Source: Cupriavidus gilardii
GTDB taxonomy: Bacteria > Pseudomonadota > Gammaproteobacteria > Burkholderiales > Burkholderiaceae
Length of the DNA: 64,000 bases
Direction of reading: 5' to 3'
NCBI RefSeq assembly: GCF_008801915.1
Contig: NZ_VZOV01000021.1
Span: 1 to 64,000, forward strand
The notes beneath the pieces were generated by a model, which searched no databases, had not been told where the DNA came from, and saw nothing but the letters and a program-made list of their open reading frames with translations. The translations under genes and the position numbers were made by a program. Numbering within the stretch: position 1 is the first letter of the stretch; every line of letters begins with the position of its first letter. This document shows, in pieces, positions 1 through 7,091 of this stretch.

Positions 1-189
1 GGCCGCAACGCGCAGTAAAATGCGCGTTTGCGTGCGACGCCCACGGCCTCGCGCACGCTCCGAACCCGGCCGCTGCCCGTCTGCAGCGGCCCGCCGAGAG
101 GATTGCATGTCCGAAGACCTGCCAACTACCGCGGTCGCCAGCGCATCGGCTGGTGCCACGGAAAAACACACGCCAATGATGCAGCAGTA
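1..189. repeat. Left copy of 189-bp direct repeat (mutS leader and first codons)
   Basis: This stretch repeats at 4316-4504 with four mismatches (135, 154, 155 and 158 against 4450, 4469, 4470 and 4473). Identity ends abruptly after the shared GCAGCAGTA at 181-189. The last 31 bases (159-189) are identical and are the best candidate for an attachment core. The repeat includes the mutS -10 element (TAAAAT, 16-21), ribosome binding site and first codons. It begins at base 1, so it may extend left of the window. Confidence 0.92.
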
Positions 190-208
190 CCTGGCCATTG
201 ATTTGTAG
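107..208 (+). pseudogene. Orphaned 5' fragment of mutS
   Basis: The frame opens with the same start codon and GAGAGGATTGC ribosome binding site as the intact mutS at 4422. It reads 29 MutS-like residues up to the shared MMQQYL, then four unrelated residues (AIDL) and a TAG stop. The stub ends before the mismatch-recognition Phe-x-Glu motif, so it cannot work as MutS. The change from MutS to unrelated sequence marks the left junction of the inserted element. Whether this or the right copy is the original host sequence cannot be decided from the window. Confidence 0.85.
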
Positions 209-244
209 CGCTAGACGTTTGGCAGCTACGCCAATACCCACGCC

Positions 245-272
245 AAAGCCCGTCTCCACGGGCTTTTCTTTT
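245..272 (+). terminator. Rho-independent terminator after the mutS stub
   Basis: AAAGCCCGT (245-253) and ACGGGCTTT (258-266) form a 9-bp stem with a CTCC loop, followed by TCTTTT. It would stop transcription entering from the orphaned mutS promoter before it reaches the repressor gene. Confidence 0.75.
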
Positions 273-424
273 GACCGCAATCGGAGGGTGGGTGTCGGCG
301 GCACGGAACAGGGTTTAGGTTTTTCACCGATTCGGTTGAATTTTGTTGCGCATGCGGTTTCGGCAGTGTAAAGTCCACATCACAAGAAAAAAATTACATG
401 CAGCAATCACGCAGCGGGGCACAG

Positions 425-820
425 ATGGCACTTACCGAATTCGGCAAGGTAGTAAGGAAGGCTCGAATCGACACGGGCCAAACGTTAATGTCGATGGCTG
501 AAGAACTTGGCGTCACCGCTTCGTTCCTTAGCGCGATGGAGACCGGCCGGAAGAAGATCAGTGAGCAATGGGTAGTGAAGATTGGCGAGTTCTTCGCAGC
601 AAAGGGAGCGAAGCTCGAGGAGTTGGACACCTTGGCAGCAGCCTCCAACGAGGTGGTCCCGGTTGACGGACTTCCGTTGCAGCAGCAGCTATTAGTGGCT
701 GGCTTTGCGAAGTCGCCCTTCACTGCGGCCGAACTGAAGGAAATCGCAGAGTTCCTTCACCACATCACTGCCCGGAAAAACAAAAAGGGGAAACATGGGG
801 CACATGTTGAAGGGGAATAG
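425..820 (+). CDS. XRE-family phage-type repressor
   Basis: This 131-residue protein has an N-terminal helix-turn-helix of the Cro/C1 type, with the recognition part in LGVTASFLSAMETGRKKIS. It is probably the repressor that keeps the element silent. I prefer the ATG at 425, because it gives the usual short lead-in (MALTEFGKVVRKARID) and follows GGGG; an in-frame ATG at 398 would add nine residues. Its 3' end overlaps the ImmA start by 26 bases, the normal arrangement of repressor and ImmA pairs, in which the peptidase cleaves or de-activates the repressor. Base composition is less GC-rich than in the flanking chromosome. Confidence 0.85.
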   Translation: MALTEFGKVVRKARIDTGQTLMSMAEELGVTASFLSAMETGRKKISEQWVVKIGEFFAAKGAKLEELDTLAAASNEVVPVDGLPLQQQLLVAGFAKSPFTAAELKEIAEFLHHITARKNKKGKHGAHVEGE

Positions 821-1295
821 GGTTCAGTTCATGAGCGGAGCTGACATCAAGGAGGTCGCGCGGAATTTCTGCCGGCTGCTTAAAGTTGACCGGTCGACGG
901 TTGGCAATTTTGCGGCCTTCCTGGAGCGTCTTAGCGTCTTCAACATCTGCCTTGACCCGGTTGATGATGAAGAGTGGCTGTGCTTCACCGAGGCTGCATG
1001 CGACCCTACGACGTTCAGGATCATGCTGCCCAATAGCACGTACGAGAAAGCATGCAAAGGCGATCACGCGGCCATCTCCACGATTTTTCATGAGATCGGC
1101 CACTTGGTCTTGGGACATCGTCCCGTGCTTCACAAGAGCAGCGGAAATCCGGTGAGGGAGGAGGACGCGGAGTGGCAAGCAGACGAATTCGCAACCTACG
1201 TCTGCAACCATATGGGACTTGTCCCATGGCAGCTGTGCTTCGATTTCAGCGCCACGCGTAAAAGGAAAAGGTCACGAACGTTGGCGCGTTCGTGA
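795..1295 (+). CDS. ImmA/IrrE-family zinc metallopeptidase
   Basis: This 166-residue protein carries HEIGHLVLGH (the HExxH zinc site) followed by EEDAEWQADEFA, which holds the third ligand region typical of the ImmA/IrrE (COG2856) family. Family members such as ImmA of ICEBs1 cleave a partner XRE repressor to induce a mobile element. The start at 795 has a GGGGA ribosome binding site and overlaps the repressor gene, which suggests translational coupling. The stop codon lies within the right arm of a perfect inverted repeat. The target is inferred from gene order. Confidence 0.88.
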   Translation: MGHMLKGNRVQFMSGADIKEVARNFCRLLKVDRSTVGNFAAFLERLSVFNICLDPVDDEEWLCFTEAACDPTTFRIMLPNSTYEKACKGDHAAISTIFHEIGHLVLGHRPVLHKSSGNPVREEDAEWQADEFATYVCNHMGLVPWQLCFDFSATRKRKRSRTLARS

Positions 1296-1298
1296 CCT
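1269..1298. repeat. 12-bp perfect inverted repeat over the immA-like stop codon
   Basis: AGGTCACGAACG and CGTTCGTGACCT flank a six-base loop (TTGGCG). The right arm contains the TGA stop of the peptidase gene. No T-run follows, so it may be a Rho-dependent or RNA-processing hairpin, or a protein-binding site. Which of these applies is unknown. Confidence 0.7.
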
Positions 1299-1376
1299 CT
1301 CGGGAAAATGCTCGGCTCAAGGGACCTCATGAGCCTCGCATCTTGGCAATACATTGGTGTAAGCAACCGAATGTTA

Positions 1377-1401
1377 GTTGACACCGTAGAACGGTGTCAA
1401 C
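1377..1401. promoter_or_regulatory. Perfect 11-bp palindrome, candidate operator
   Basis: GTTGACACCGT and ACGGTGTCAAC are separated by AGA. The palindrome lies 45 bases upstream of the 40-codon gene and within reach of the XRE/ImmA pair. Its left arm contains TTGACA, a consensus -35, but no good -10 lies 16-18 bases away. A repressor-binding site is the simplest reading. Confidence 0.5.
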
Positions 1402-1446
1402 GAGAAATGTCAAGTTTCATGTTGAGGTCGCCTTTTGGAGACTTTC

Positions 1447-1569
1447 ATGGAGAAAGGCCAAGGCGAACGCGTCATCTATCGGATGACCATCACCGTCAAG
1501 GGGCGTGTTATTCGCCGCCCTGACGGTCGGCCTTTCCGCATCGTCCTGCGAGACAAGCAGCCGAAGTGA
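1447..1569 (+). CDS. 40-residue basic hypothetical protein
   Basis: This short frame runs from an ATG with a good GGAG ribosome binding site six bases upstream to a TGA, and a terminator-like hairpin follows at once. The product (MEKGQGERVIYRMTITVKGR at its start) is strongly basic and looks like a small beta-rich protein with alternating hydrophobic residues (RMTITVKGRVI, FRIVLRDK). I do not recognise a family. Ribosome binding site, length and terminator together support a real gene. Confidence 0.5.
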   Translation: MEKGQGERVIYRMTITVKGRVIRRPDGRPFRIVLRDKQPK

Positions 1570-1579
1570 TGTGGAAAGA

Positions 1580-1604
1580 AACCGCCCCGGTCTCCGGGGC
1601 GGTT
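1580..1604 (+). terminator. GC-rich hairpin after the 40-residue gene
   Basis: AACCGCCCCGG (1580-1590) pairs with CCGGGGCGGTT (1594-1604) around a three-base loop. The following TCTGAAT is a poor T-tract, so termination may be partial and the next gene could be reached by read-through. Confidence 0.6.
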
Positions 1605-1644
1605 CTGAATGAATGCTGATCCCTATAAGGGAAAGGACCTCAAC

Positions 1645-1995
1645 ATGTTGATCGCGAGAATCGAACTCCGGGATGCGACCCGGGAGCAATACGAAGCGCT
1701 TCATGATGCAATGGCAGCATATGGATATGAGCGCACAGTTAAGGCAGACAACGGCCTTCGTTACGACCTGCCGGATGCGACCTATGTGCACCATACCTCA
1801 AATGATGCCGAAGCCGGCCACGCCGCTGCGGTGAACGCCGCATTCGGCGTCGTCGGTCCGAATCGGTACGGCGTCTTCGTCGGGCAGTACGTGCGTTCGG
1901 TCTTTACTCTTCCACCTTGGCAACCTTGGGCGGAGTGGCCCAGAACCGATGTTGCCGGCCTCGCCGGGCTTCTTGGTCTAGGCGCCCGACCGTAA
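1645..1995 (+). CDS. DUF2622 (GhoS-like) family protein
   Basis: The first half (MLIARIELRDATREQYEALH, then MAAYGYERTVKADNGLRYDLPDATY) has the layout of the DUF2622 family. That family includes GhoS, the RNase antitoxin of the type V GhoT/GhoS system, and many short phage and plasmid proteins of unknown role. The ATG at 1645 is chosen over the one at 1609 because AAGGA lies seven bases before it and it begins at the family's usual first strand. The Pro/Trp-rich tail (FTLPPWQPWAEWP) is not part of the domain. No small membrane toxin like GhoT is adjacent, so an antitoxin role is only a possibility. Confidence 0.5.
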   Translation: MLIARIELRDATREQYEALHDAMAAYGYERTVKADNGLRYDLPDATYVHHTSNDAEAGHAAAVNAAFGVVGPNRYGVFVGQYVRSVFTLPPWQPWAEWPRTDVAGLAGLLGLGARP

Positions 1996-2005
1996 TCGTG
2001 CAGAG

Positions 2006-2029
2006 ATGCCGCGCCTCAGAGCGCGGCAT
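2006..2029 (+). terminator. Hairpin terminator after the DUF2622 gene
   Basis: ATGCCGCGC (2006-2014) and GCGCGGCAT (2021-2029) form a 9-bp stem with a CTCAGA loop, 11 bases after the stop codon. The T-tract is short. Confidence 0.65.
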
Positions 2030-2047
2030 TTCACATGAGCGCACATG

Positions 2048-2067
2048 TAGTGTATATCCATACAGTA
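2048..2067. promoter_or_regulatory. LexA-type SOS box
   Basis: TAGTGTATATCCATACAGTA matches the beta/gammaproteobacterial LexA consensus TACTGTATATATATACAGTA at 17 of 20 positions, with one half-site perfect (ACAG) and the other GTGT instead of CTGT. It sits between the DUF2622 terminator and the next recognisable gene. A site of this quality in a prophage suggests that some transcript of the element responds to DNA damage. Confidence 0.6.
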
Positions 2068-2491
2068 TCCACCGAGTGCATCATAGGCAACAGCAAACTA
2101 GCCAACGACTGGTCACTCCCGTCCGCCGGCCCTCCCCGCGCGTCTCGCCGGGGGCCGGCATCCTCGCTTACGTCGGTGGCCGCAAGGTGGTCGAGGCAAT
2201 GCGGACTCTCCCCGAGCCGACGCGCACGGGGCCAGAACATACCGAAGCCGAGGTCAACCCTAATACCACGGCCGGGCCCGGATCTTCTTCGAGCGCAGGA
2301 CGGCGCCCCACCCCAAGCCTTACCACGTGTTATGGGCAGCCTACCGAGCCGAGCCTGTGCACAGCGCCTGGGCTTCCGATGATTGATGGCACGCAATGCC
2401 GCCGCCATTCGAGGGGGGGTGTGTTGCACCTGAAAGCTGCCATGATTAAGCGCTCTAGATCAGATTCCTTCAGCTAATCAATGAGGCCCTA
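2068..2491. other. No convincing gene; possible decayed phage sequence
   Basis: Open frames exist on both strands, but none has a clear ribosome binding site, a recognisable domain or plausible composition. The stretch 2120-2430 is more GC-rich than the rest of the element. One short frame near 2275-2384 encodes a protein-like segment (IFFERRTAPHPKPYHVLWAA) between two stops, which may be the remains of a gene once controlled by the SOS box at 2048. Confidence 0.4.
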
Positions 2492-2854
2492 ATGCACTAC
2501 CTATTGGAGCAGCTCAAGCGCGGCGATTCGACGGTAATTCAACAGTTTGCGCGAGCACATGATGAGTGGAACGAGATCCTTCGTGATGTCGACGCGATTT
2601 CGGTCGAAGAGCTGGCCAGTCGGCTAACGAGCGCTCAGTACACGTTTGAGGAAATTTTCGGGGACCGAGCCCCCGGGAAGGACAACATGCCTTGGAGCGG
2701 CTTTTCGCACCTATACTCCACCGCCCATGGCTTCGACGCCAATTTGGAGGCTGCCAAGAAGTTGGCCGCTGCCTTCAATGCCAGCATGTGCTCAGGCGAA
2801 GTCAAGGCCGCGGCTCTTCGTGCAGCGGCGGCATATTGGCTAGACGATGAGTAA
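2492..2854 (+). CDS. Hypothetical protein, 120 residues
   Basis: This acidic, mainly helical, soluble protein has no motif I recognise. The start has GAGG five bases upstream. Its last codons overlap an in-frame ATG of the SieB-like gene, and that gene's preferred start is 116 bases downstream, so the two are probably co-transcribed. It has a normal amino-acid composition, with a central segment containing DRAPGKDNMPWSGFSHLY. Its place in front of a superinfection-exclusion gene makes a role in phage competition possible, but that is only association. Confidence 0.65.
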   Translation: MHYLLEQLKRGDSTVIQQFARAHDEWNEILRDVDAISVEELASRLTSAQYTFEEIFGDRAPGKDNMPWSGFSHLYSTAHGFDANLEAAKKLAAAFNASMCSGEVKAAALRAAAAYWLDDE

Positions 2855-2969
2855 CATCCAACGCGGGGATAGCATCGTCTCTTTCACCATGCTGACCTCC
2901 ACGCAGCGCAGCACGCCAAACCCGCTGCTGCGGCTCGTCAATAAGCGATCACAAGGACATGAGGAAGGA

Positions 2970-3512
2970 ATGGGTATTCTGGCAGACGCAAAGGATGCGT
3001 TGAATTCTTTTGCGACCCTAGCGGCAAAGCCAATCTTTGCCATAGCGGTTGGGACAGGGCTCGCAGTCTTCCTGCCAAGCGGCGTGGTGACCCAACTCGG
3101 CATTGACAGCTTTATGGCGCAATACCGCCACTGGGTGGGCGCAGTATTCCTCATTTCTATGGCATATCTGGCAGCACACTTCCTCTGGTGGCTGGCAGGA
3201 CGCGTGTCGAAATGGTGGGAGATTGCCGAGTACGTGCGGAAGCGCAATGGATACCTCGCAACTCTGACATCTGAGGAAAAGGGGTACCTTGCTCTGTTTA
3301 TCAAGGATGGCAAGACCGCGGTGAATTTCCACTACGAAGACGGCATCGCCGGTGGACTTCGTCAAAAGAAGATGCTGTACGTGCCAACCAGGATAGGCAA
3401 TGTCCTGGACGGGCACGCACACAGCCTTCGTGACTGGGTCAGAAAGGCTGTGGCGAAGGACCCGTCAATCCTTGATGGGGCGACCCCCTATCGTCTTAAG
3501 CGCCGCTGGTAG
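2970..3512 (+). CDS. SieB-family superinfection exclusion protein
   Basis: The 180-residue product matches the SieB family (PF14163). It has a hydrophobic segment (KPIFAIAVGTGLAVFLP), then LGIDSFMAQYRHWVGAVFLISMAYLAAHF with a second membrane helix, then a cytoplasmic domain with LTSEEKGYLALFI and a final NVLDGHAHSLRDWV region. SieB of lambdoid phages is an inner-membrane protein that aborts development of some superinfecting phages. I use the ATG at 2970, preceded by GAGGAAGGA, because the membrane-proximal domain begins there. The ATG at 2847 would add 41 polar residues not expected in the family. The end overlaps the remains of a convergent spanin gene. Confidence 0.72.
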   Translation: MGILADAKDALNSFATLAAKPIFAIAVGTGLAVFLPSGVVTQLGIDSFMAQYRHWVGAVFLISMAYLAAHFLWWLAGRVSKWWEIAEYVRKRNGYLATLTSEEKGYLALFIKDGKTAVNFHYEDGIAGGLRQKKMLYVPTRIGNVLDGHAHSLRDWVRKAVAKDPSILDGATPYRLKRRW

Positions 3513-4048
3513 GTACTTGGGTCAATCATGGAATCGTACGCCCGCTCGCACGCTCGCCCAGCGAAGCGGGATCGGGCGGCATATTCAGCAAGTTCTCCCG
3601 CTCGCTGATCAAGCCGCTGAACATGACGGTAAGCACATCGAGGGGATAGCCGGCTGCTTGGCCTCCGCTGGTAGGGGAGAGATCGCCGCCGGCTCGAGTG
3701 GCGGCGACCAGGTCGGCAACTCGCTGGCGCAGCTGGCCAGCAACAGAATCAGCGGCGCGAGCATCAGCGCGCGCCTGGTCGGCTTCCTGTTTCCAGTATT
3801 GGCTAACTCCGCTTGTTCGAATAGGCGGCGCTGTTCCTCTCGACGGGCATCACCCAGCGCGCCCACCTTGGCCGCCTTTTGGAAGAGCCGTTCCTCTGCG
3901 TAGCCGCGGCGCAGTCGGTCTAGCTCCCGTCCTTGCGCCAGCCGTTCACCGTCCAGCCGGCACCGAATGCCGCGACGTGCAGCGCCACTACAGCGACCTC
4001 GCGCCCCGGCACAGTGGCCGCGGCTCGAATGGCAGTGGCCTGGATCAT
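3488..4048 (-). pseudogene. Frameshifted Rz-type i-spanin
   Basis: A start with ATGA overlap opens MIQATAIRAA, then a hydrophobic segment (VAVVALHVAAFGAGWTV) and NGWRKDG, the layout of a phage i-spanin. That frame stops at 3920. The coiled-coil part continues in a second frame (ELDRLRRGYAEERLFQ, ARREEQRRLFEQAEL) and then a third (QEADQARADARAADSVAGQL). Near 3600 it changes frame again to AGELAEYAARSRFAG. At least two frameshifts therefore break the gene. Spanins fuse inner and outer membranes at the end of phage lysis, so this is the relic of a phage lysis cassette. Confidence 0.65.
3609..3764 (-). CDS. Nested Rz1-type o-spanin lipoprotein
   Basis: This 51-residue frame lies inside the Rz relic. 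It starts MLAPLILLLASCAS, a lipoprotein signal with the lipobox cysteine at residue 12. A proline-rich mature part follows (SPPLEPAAISPLPAEAKQP), then two cysteines near the end. Length, lipobox, Pro content and embedding within Rz are typical of Rz1, the outer-membrane partner of Rz. The frame is intact although its partner is broken, so it is probably not functional. Confidence 0.62.
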   Translation of the reverse strand: MLAPLILLLASCASELPTWSPPLEPAAISPLPAEAKQPAIPSMCLPSCSAA

Positions 4049-4290
4049 CGTTCCCTCGTCGCGCAATCGGCGTACATCGTTGCAGTCTTGTCGATGTGAG
4101 CCGGTAGCGCGTCCCGGCCGGCGCCGCGCTTGAGTTCAGCGCATCGTCAATCTCGATCACACGACCAAGATCGACACGATCGAGGCTGACTTTCGGGCGC
4201 TCCGCAGGCGGATGGAACTGCGAATTACCTGAAGAGCCGAACACCGTCGGTCGCATCCCGTCGCAGCCACCATCTCGCCGAGTCACAGTT
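4045..4290 (-). pseudogene. Fragment of a phage gene upstream of the spanin
   Basis: The last codons (ALPAHIDKTATMYADCATRE) end in a TGA that overlaps the spanin ATG, as in a working phage operon. Going upstream, the frame changes near 4130 to KVSLDRVDLGRVIEIDDALN. The 5' part is lost at the right junction of the element. I cannot name the protein. Confidence 0.4.
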
Positions 4291-4315
4291 TTTCACCGAA
4301 CTCCTCTCCGTACCG

Positions 4316-4504
4316 GGCCGCAACGCGCAGTAAAATGCGCGTTTGCGTGCGACGCCCACGGCCTCGCGCACGCTCCGAACCCGGCCGCTGCCCGTCTGCA
4401 GCGGCCCGCCGAGAGGATTGCATGTCCGAAGACCTGCCAACTACCGCGGCCGCCAGCGCATCGGCTGGCACCGCGGAAAAACACACGCCAATGATGCAGC
4501 AGTA
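4316..4504. repeat. Right copy of the 189-bp direct repeat
   Basis: This copy matches bases 1-189 with four mismatches and runs without a break into the intact mutS reading frame. Position 4316 lies 15 bases before the -10 element, so the -35 region of the current mutS promoter is drawn from element sequence. This is how an element that inserts in the 5' end of a gene can restore expression of its target. Confidence 0.92.
4331..4336 (+). promoter_or_regulatory. Probable -10 element of mutS
   Basis: TAAAAT followed by GCGC is a common Burkholderiales -10. It would start transcription near 4343, with a leader of about 79 bases to the mutS ATG. No good -35 is visible at 4308-4313 (CCGTAC), in the sequence outside the repeat. 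Confidence 0.45.
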
Positions 4505-7091
4505 TTTACGCATCAAGGCCGACCATCCGGACACCCTGCTCTTCTACCGGATGGGCGATTTCTACGAGCTGTTCCACGACGACGCCGAGAAGGCCGCGCG
4601 GCTGCTCGACATCACGCTGACCGCGCGCGGCAGCTCCAACGGCGTGCCGATCCGCATGGCCGGCATCCCCTTCCATTCGGTCGACCAATATCTGGCCAAG
4701 CTCGTCAAGCTGGGCGAGTCGGTGGCGATCTGCGAGCAGATCGGCGATCCGGCCACCAGCAAGGGACCGGTCGAGCGCAAGGTGGTCCGGATCGTCACGC
4801 CCGGCACGCTGACCGATGCGGCGCTGCTGCCGGACAAGGCCGATACCTTCCTGATGGCGGTGCACCAGCAGACCCTGCGGCGCGGCGTCAGCAAGACCGG
4901 GCTGGCCTGGCTCAATCTGGCCAGCGGCGAGCTGCGGCTGATGGAATGCGAGGCGGCACAACTGGCGCGCGAACTGGAACGGATCCGCCCCGCCGAGCTG
5001 CTGCACACCGATGGCATCGAGCTGCCGGCGCATCCGTGCGCGCGCACGCGCTTGCCCGAATGGCATTTCGACCAGGATGCCGGCGCGCGCCGGCTGCGCG
5101 AGCAGCTGGGCGTCGCCAGCCTGGATCCGTTCGGCTGCCGTCCGCTGGGCGCGGCGCTGGGCGCGGCCGGCGCGCTGCTGAACTATGCGGCGAGCACGCA
5201 GGGCCAGTCGCTGCGTCATGTGCAGGGCGTCACGGTCGAACACGAAACCGAATTCGTCGGCCTTGACACCGCCACGCGCCGCAATCTCGAGCTGACCGAG
5301 ACGCTGCGCGGCGGCGAATCGCCGACGCTGTTCTCGCTGCTCGATACCTGCGCCACCGCGATGGGAAGCCGGCTGCTGCGCCATTGGCTGCACCATCCGT
5401 TGCGCGAGCGCGCGATTCCGCAGGCAAGGCAGCAGGCCATCGGCGCGCTGCTGGCGCAGGACCTCGACACGCTGCGCGCGCGGCTGCGCCGGCTCGCCGA
5501 CGTCGAGCGCATCACCGCCCGGCTGGCGCTGCTGAGCGCGCGTCCGCGCGACCTGTCGTCGCTGCGCGATACGCTGGCGGCGCTGCCCGACGTGCAGGCC
5601 TGCGTGACCCCGGACGACACCGCCCCGCTGCTGGCGCAGACACTGACCGAACTGGCGGTGCCGCGGGACTGCCTGGACCTGCTGTCGCGCGCGATCGCAC
5701 CGGAGCCGTCGACGGCCGTGCGCGATGGCGGCGTGATCGCCCGCGGCTACGACGCCGAGCTCGACGAGCTGCGCGATATCTCCGAGAACTGCGGGCAGTT
5801 CCTGATCGATCTGGAAGCGCGCGAGCGCACGCGCACCGGCATCGCCAATCTGCGCGTCGAATACAACCGCGTGCACGGCTTCTATATCGAGGTCACCAAC
5901 GGCCAGGCCGACAAGGTGCCCGACGACTATCGCCGGCGCCAGACACTGAAGAACGCCGAGCGCTATATCACGCCGGAACTGAAGGCCTTCGAGGACAAGG
6001 CGCTGTCGGCGCAGGACCGTGCGCTGGCGCGCGAGAAGCAGCTGTACGAAGCGCTGCTGCAACTGCTGCTGCCGCATATCGGCGAGCTGCGCCGGGTCGC
6101 GGCGGCGCTGTCGCGGCTGGACGTTCTGGCCGCGCTGGGCGAACGGGCGCGCACGCTCGACTGGTCGTGCCCGGAGCGTGTCGACGAGAATGTGATCGAC
6201 ATCGTGCAGGGCCGGCATCCGGTGGTAGAGGGCCAGCTGGCCGCGGAGTCGACGCCGTTCATCGCCAACGATTGCCAGCTGACCGAGGCGCGCAAGCTGC
6301 TGCTGATCACCGGCCCGAACATGGGCGGTAAATCGACCTTCATGCGGCAGACCGCGCTGATCGTGCTGCTGGCCTGTGTCGGTGCCTACGTGCCGGCCCG
6401 GCGCGCGACGGTCGGGCCGATCGACCGGATCTTCACGCGCATCGGCGCCGCCGACGACCTGGCCGGCGGCCGCTCGACCTTCATGGTCGAGATGACCGAA
6501 GCGGCCGCGATCCTGCACAACGCGACGCCGCACAGCCTGGTGCTGATGGACGAGATCGGCCGCGGCACGTCGACCTTCGATGGACTTGCGCTGGCCTGGG
6601 CGATCGCCCGCCATCTGCTGGCGCACAACCGCAGCCACACGCTGTTCGCCACGCACTATTTCGAGCTGACGCAACTGCCGCAGGAGTTTCCGCAGGCGGC
6701 CAACGTGCATCTGTCCGCGGTCGAGCATGGCGACGGCATCGTCTTCCTGCACGCGGTGCAGGACGGCCCCGCCAGCCAGAGCTACGGCCTGCAGGTCGCG
6801 CAGCTCGCGGGCGTGCCGCAGCCGGTCATCCGCGCGGCGCGCAAGCATCTGGCCTGGCTCGAGCAGCAATCGACCGACGCCACGCCGACACCGCAGCTGG
6901 ATCTGTTCGCGGCGCCGGCGGTGCCCGCGGCGGACGATGACGGCGACGATGGCTTCGCCGTTGCGCCCGCCAACGATGCGCTGAACGAGGCGATGCGCGA
7001 CATCGATCCCGACAGCATGACGCCGCGGCAGGCGCTCGACGCCTTGTACCGACTGAAGGCGCTGGCCGAGGAATCCGGTCAGCCGGCATGA
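4422..7091 (+). CDS. mutS: DNA mismatch repair protein MutS
   Basis: This 889-residue MutS recognises mispaired bases and recruits MutL. The mismatch-binding Phe-x-Glu motif is at residues 47-49 (MGDFYELF). The ATPase carries Walker [10 protein letters not shown] near residue 631, followed by the [12 protein letters not shown] signature and THYFELT. The start at 4422 has GAGAGGA six bases upstream and matches the orphan fragment at 107; an upstream in-frame ATG at 4335 is rejected as leader. The first 28 codons lie in the repeat that flanks the inserted element, so the present N-terminus may be element-derived. The stop overlaps the next start (ATGA). Confidence 0.98.
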   Translation: MSEDLPTTAAASASAGTAEKHTPMMQQYLRIKADHPDTLLFYRMGDFYELFHDDAEKAARLLDITLTARGSSNGVPIRMAGIPFHSVDQYLAKLVKLGESVAICEQIGDPATSKGPVERKVVRIVTPGTLTDAALLPDKADTFLMAVHQQTLRRGVSKTGLAWLNLASGELRLMECEAAQLARELERIRPAELLHTDGIELPAHPCARTRLPEWHFDQDAGARRLREQLGVASLDPFGCRPLGAALGAAGALLNYAASTQGQSLRHVQGVTVEHETEFVGLDTATRRNLELTETLRGGESPTLFSLLDTCATAMGSRLLRHWLHHPLRERAIPQARQQAIGALLAQDLDTLRARLRRLADVERITARLALLSARPRDLSSLRDTLAALPDVQACVTPDDTAPLLAQTLTELAVPRDCLDLLSRAIAPEPSTAVRDGGVIARGYDAELDELRDISENCGQFLIDLEARERTRTGIANLRVEYNRVHGFYIEVTNGQADKVPDDYRRRQTLKNAERYITPELKAFEDKALSAQDRALAREKQLYEALLQLLLPHIGELRRVAAALSRLDVLAALGERARTLDWSCPERVDENVIDIVQGRHPVVEGQLAAESTPFIANDCQLTEARKLLLITGPNMGGKSTFMRQTALIVLLACVGAYVPARRATVGPIDRIFTRIGAADDLAGGRSTFMVEMTEAAAILHNATPHSLVLMDEIGRGTSTFDGLALAWAIARHLLAHNRSHTLFATHYFELTQLPQEFPQAANVHLSAVEHGDGIVFLHAVQDGPASQSYGLQVAQLAGVPQPVIRAARKHLAWLEQQSTDATPTPQLDLFAAPAVPAADDDGDDGFAVAPANDALNEAMRDIDPDSMTPRQALDALYRLKALAEESGQPA

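Noticed and set aside
319-330. 12-bp repeat GTTTTTCACCGA, also at 4288-4299
   Set aside because: It lies inside both junctions and could be taken for an inner att arm. It is short, AT-rich and at different distances from the two repeats, so I treat it as chance.
1378-1383. TTGACA as a -35 element
   Set aside because: It is part of a perfect palindrome and no -10 is found at 16-18 bases. It is reported as a candidate operator instead.
2031-2429. Minus-strand frame of 132 codons and plus-strand frames in the same place
   Set aside because: Composition is Arg/Pro/Gly-rich in all frames, no ribosome binding site, no domain; probably not translated.
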